Assembly: GCA_035649415.1 (NCBI GenBank)
Contig: DASRJP010000352.1
Coordinates: 1 to 36,557 of the forward strand
DNA length: 36,557 bases
DNA from: DATKDU01 sp035649415
Lineage (GTDB): Bacteria > Planctomycetota > Planctomycetia > Pirellulales > Pirellulaceae
Direction of reading: 5' to 3'
A program made the position numbers and the translations under genes. How positions within the stretch are numbered: position 1 is the stretch's first letter; each line of letters begins with the position of its first letter. Of this stretch, positions 35,633-36,557 are shown piece by piece. The notes beneath the pieces were generated by a model. It saw only the letters and a list, made by a program, of their open reading frames with translations. It did not search any database and was not told where the DNA came from.

Positions 35633-35679
35633 GGGAGCATGTAAGGGAACGAGCTGATGAAACAGAGAAACACACTCCT

Positions 35680-35706
35680 ATTATAAGCGATTGATTGCGG
35701 CACCAA
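35680..35706 (-). promoter_or_regulatory. Candidate thiC promoter
   Basis: A consensus -10 TATAAT (35685-35680) lies 15 bases after TTGGTG (35706-35701), a 4/6 match to -35, on the minus strand, 48 bases from the thiC start. The spacing is short, so confidence rests mainly on the -10. The leader is too short for a riboswitch. Confidence 0.4.
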
Positions 35707-35769
35707 TGGGGGGGCGGCTTGCGAGGCTAGCCCGAGCTGCATCACTGGAAATCAGAATGAGATCAACCA

Positions 35770-36084
35770 CTATCGAAGCATCGACAGGTCGAGAAGTCGC
35801 GCGGCGTGAAATACTCTTATCACGATGACTCGGAGGCCTTCAATCCGGTAGATGATGCGGTAGTTTCCCTCAATCGCATGGCGGTATTCGACTCCGAATT
35901 CTACCGCCTCCGGGATGACCTCGTACCGCTTGGGAAATGTTTCCAGCTTCAGGATCCGCTGCTCGATCTTCCGCACCCAGCGCTCAGCCGCCTGAGGATT
36001 ATCTTCGGCGATGTAATCGCGGTTATATCGGATGTCCCGCTGGGCGGTGGCGGTGATTTCAACGACGTGCTTTCGTTTTGCCAC
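35770..36084 (-). CDS. ParE/RelE-family toxin
   Basis: A 104-residue protein of the ParE/RelE toxin superfamily. It has ITATAQRDIRYNRDYIAEDNPQAAERWVRKIEQRILKLETFP: the helical hairpin with the AxxD(I/L) and NPxAAxxW motifs typical of ParE. The beta strands with GVEYRHAIEGNYRIIYRIEG and VIVIRVFHAARL follow, matching the R-x-Y-x-I-x-Y-R/H-A motif of the family. ParE toxins block DNA gyrase, RelE toxins cut mRNA; the target here is not known. The start overlaps the end of the antitoxin by 26 bases, the classic coupled arrangement. Confidence 0.9.
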   Translation of the reverse strand: MAKRKHVVEITATAQRDIRYNRDYIAEDNPQAAERWVRKIEQRILKLETFPKRYEVIPEAVEFGVEYRHAIEGNYRIIYRIEGLRVIVIRVFHAARLLDLSMLR

Positions 36085-36346
36085 CGCGCAATTCCTTGAA
36101 AAACTCCCGTGCCCGGCGAGTACGCCCGTGCTTTACGTCGGCTTCCCCTTCAGCCAGGAGTGCCGCCAGATTGACCAGCGCCACCTGACGCTGAAATGCT
36201 TCGGCCGACAGGATAACTACGTCCGGTTTACCCTCTGCGGTTACGATCACGGGCCGGCCCGTCGCCCGAGCCTGCTCCACTAGAGTCAGTGGCGCGCGCT
36301 CAAGCTCGGAGAGCGGTCGAAAATCCTCGGTGATACTAAGATTCAT
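36059..36346 (-). CDS. Phd/YefM-like antitoxin
   Basis: A 95-residue protein. It starts MNLSITEDFRPLSELERAPL, then LVEQARATGRPVIVTAEGKP and DVVILSAEAFQRQVALV, the arrangement of the Phd/YefM (PhdYeFM) antitoxin family: N-terminal DNA-binding strands and loop, then a variable basic C-tail (TRRAREFFKELRGGKTKARR) that would bind the toxin. ATG at 36346 begins where homology does; the frame is open 26 codons upstream. It lies just upstream of the toxin and overlaps it, and probably represses the joint promoter. Confidence 0.87.
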   Translation of the reverse strand: MNLSITEDFRPLSELERAPLTLVEQARATGRPVIVTAEGKPDVVILSAEAFQRQVALVNLAALLAEGEADVKHGRTRRAREFFKELRGGKTKARR

Positions 36347-36445
36347 GGCGATTTCTACAAGTGTGAATTGCGTGCCCCCAACGACAGATTTCGAACGACG
36401 GCCAGCTGTCCCAACGCGATTCATGGTCTTATGTACATTGGAGTA

Positions 36446-36557
36446 CTACGGCGCCGCGATCTTCCTCTCCACCAGATCGTACTTCCCGCCCGCCGCTATG
36501 GCGGTGAAGTCCGGCTTGTCGGCTGCCGGCGGCCCGCTTCGATAGTCGTAGAAATGC
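36446..36557 (-). CDS. C-terminal 36 residues of an unidentified protein (runs off right edge)
   Basis: Reading in from the right edge, an open frame gives HFYDYRSGPPAADKPDFTAI, then AAGGKYDLVERKIAAP and a TAG stop. The composition (paired Gly-Pro, Asp-Tyr-Arg) is protein-like and unlike an antisense shadow, and the stop lies cleanly upstream of the antitoxin gene on the same strand. It is too short to identify. Confidence 0.42.
   Translation of the reverse strand, partial: HFYDYRSGPPAADKPDFTAIAAGGKYDLVERKIAAP

Noticed and set aside
35633..35769. TPP riboswitch ahead of thiC
   Set aside because: I read the minus strand for the conserved CTGAGA and ACCTGAT blocks and found neither; the leader after the TATAAT box is also too short.

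Overview
The window looks like a stretch of a planctomycete chromosome, most likely of the Pirellulales type. This is inferred from gene families that are hallmarks of that group: a DUF1501 / DUF1549-DUF1553 (cytochrome-like) pair, a DUF1559 protein, a DUF1598 protein, several small proteins with an N-terminal RF(S/T)(L/I)R-L-L membrane anchor, and many secreted proteins with few polycistronic operons. The DNA is GC-rich. I saw no rRNA, tRNA, CRISPR array, transposase or phage gene, so this is mostly ordinary chromosome with a lineage-specific accessory stretch at about 25.2-31.4 kb.

Layout. (1) 1-3.4 kb, minus strand: succinate dehydrogenase / fumarate reductase sdhC-sdhA-sdhB; sdhB runs off the left edge. 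(2) 3.5-5.2 kb, minus: a lipoprotein with a GspG-like C-terminal motif, behind a ThiD2-ThiE fusion for thiamin synthesis. (3) 5.5-10.3 kb, plus: a small membrane TPR-like protein, the AAA+ chaperone ClpC and a secreted HEAT plus beta-solenoid-like protein. (4) 10.3-12.1 kb, plus: an amidohydrolase with an internal twin-arginine motif. (5) 12.1-16.9 kb, minus: a zinc-ribbon/DUF3592 membrane protein, DUF1501, and the cytochrome-like DUF1549/DUF1553 protein. (6) 17.2-20.1 kb: secreted proteins, a Cys-rich DUF1326-like protein, a two-helix membrane peptide and a HEAT-repeat lipoprotein. (7) 20.2-23.0 kb, minus: a polytopic membrane protein and a family 2 glycosyltransferase. (8) 23.2-25.2 kb, plus: a His-containing membrane protein coupled to an aldose 1-epimerase.

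(9) 25.2-26.6 kb, minus: three tandem paralogous secreted proteins of about 130 residues, each with one CxxCH haem motif and a shared C-terminal signature. They sit behind one good promoter, with a strong intrinsic terminator after the first gene. This is the most interesting local system. (10) 26.9-31.4 kb, plus: short membrane-anchored or lipid-anchored orphans, one of them broken by an apparent one-base deletion, around a DUF1598 protein. (11) 31.6-35.6 kb, minus: a large DUF1559-tailed protein and ThiC. (12) 35.8-36.3 kb, minus: an overlapping Phd-like/ParE-like toxin-antitoxin pair, then the tail of one more gene at the right edge.

Thiamin genes lie near both ends (thiC makes HMP-P; ThiD2-ThiE phosphorylates it and couples it to the thiazole). 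I saw no TPP riboswitch ahead of either. Function calls rest on reading the translated sequences; no database search was possible.
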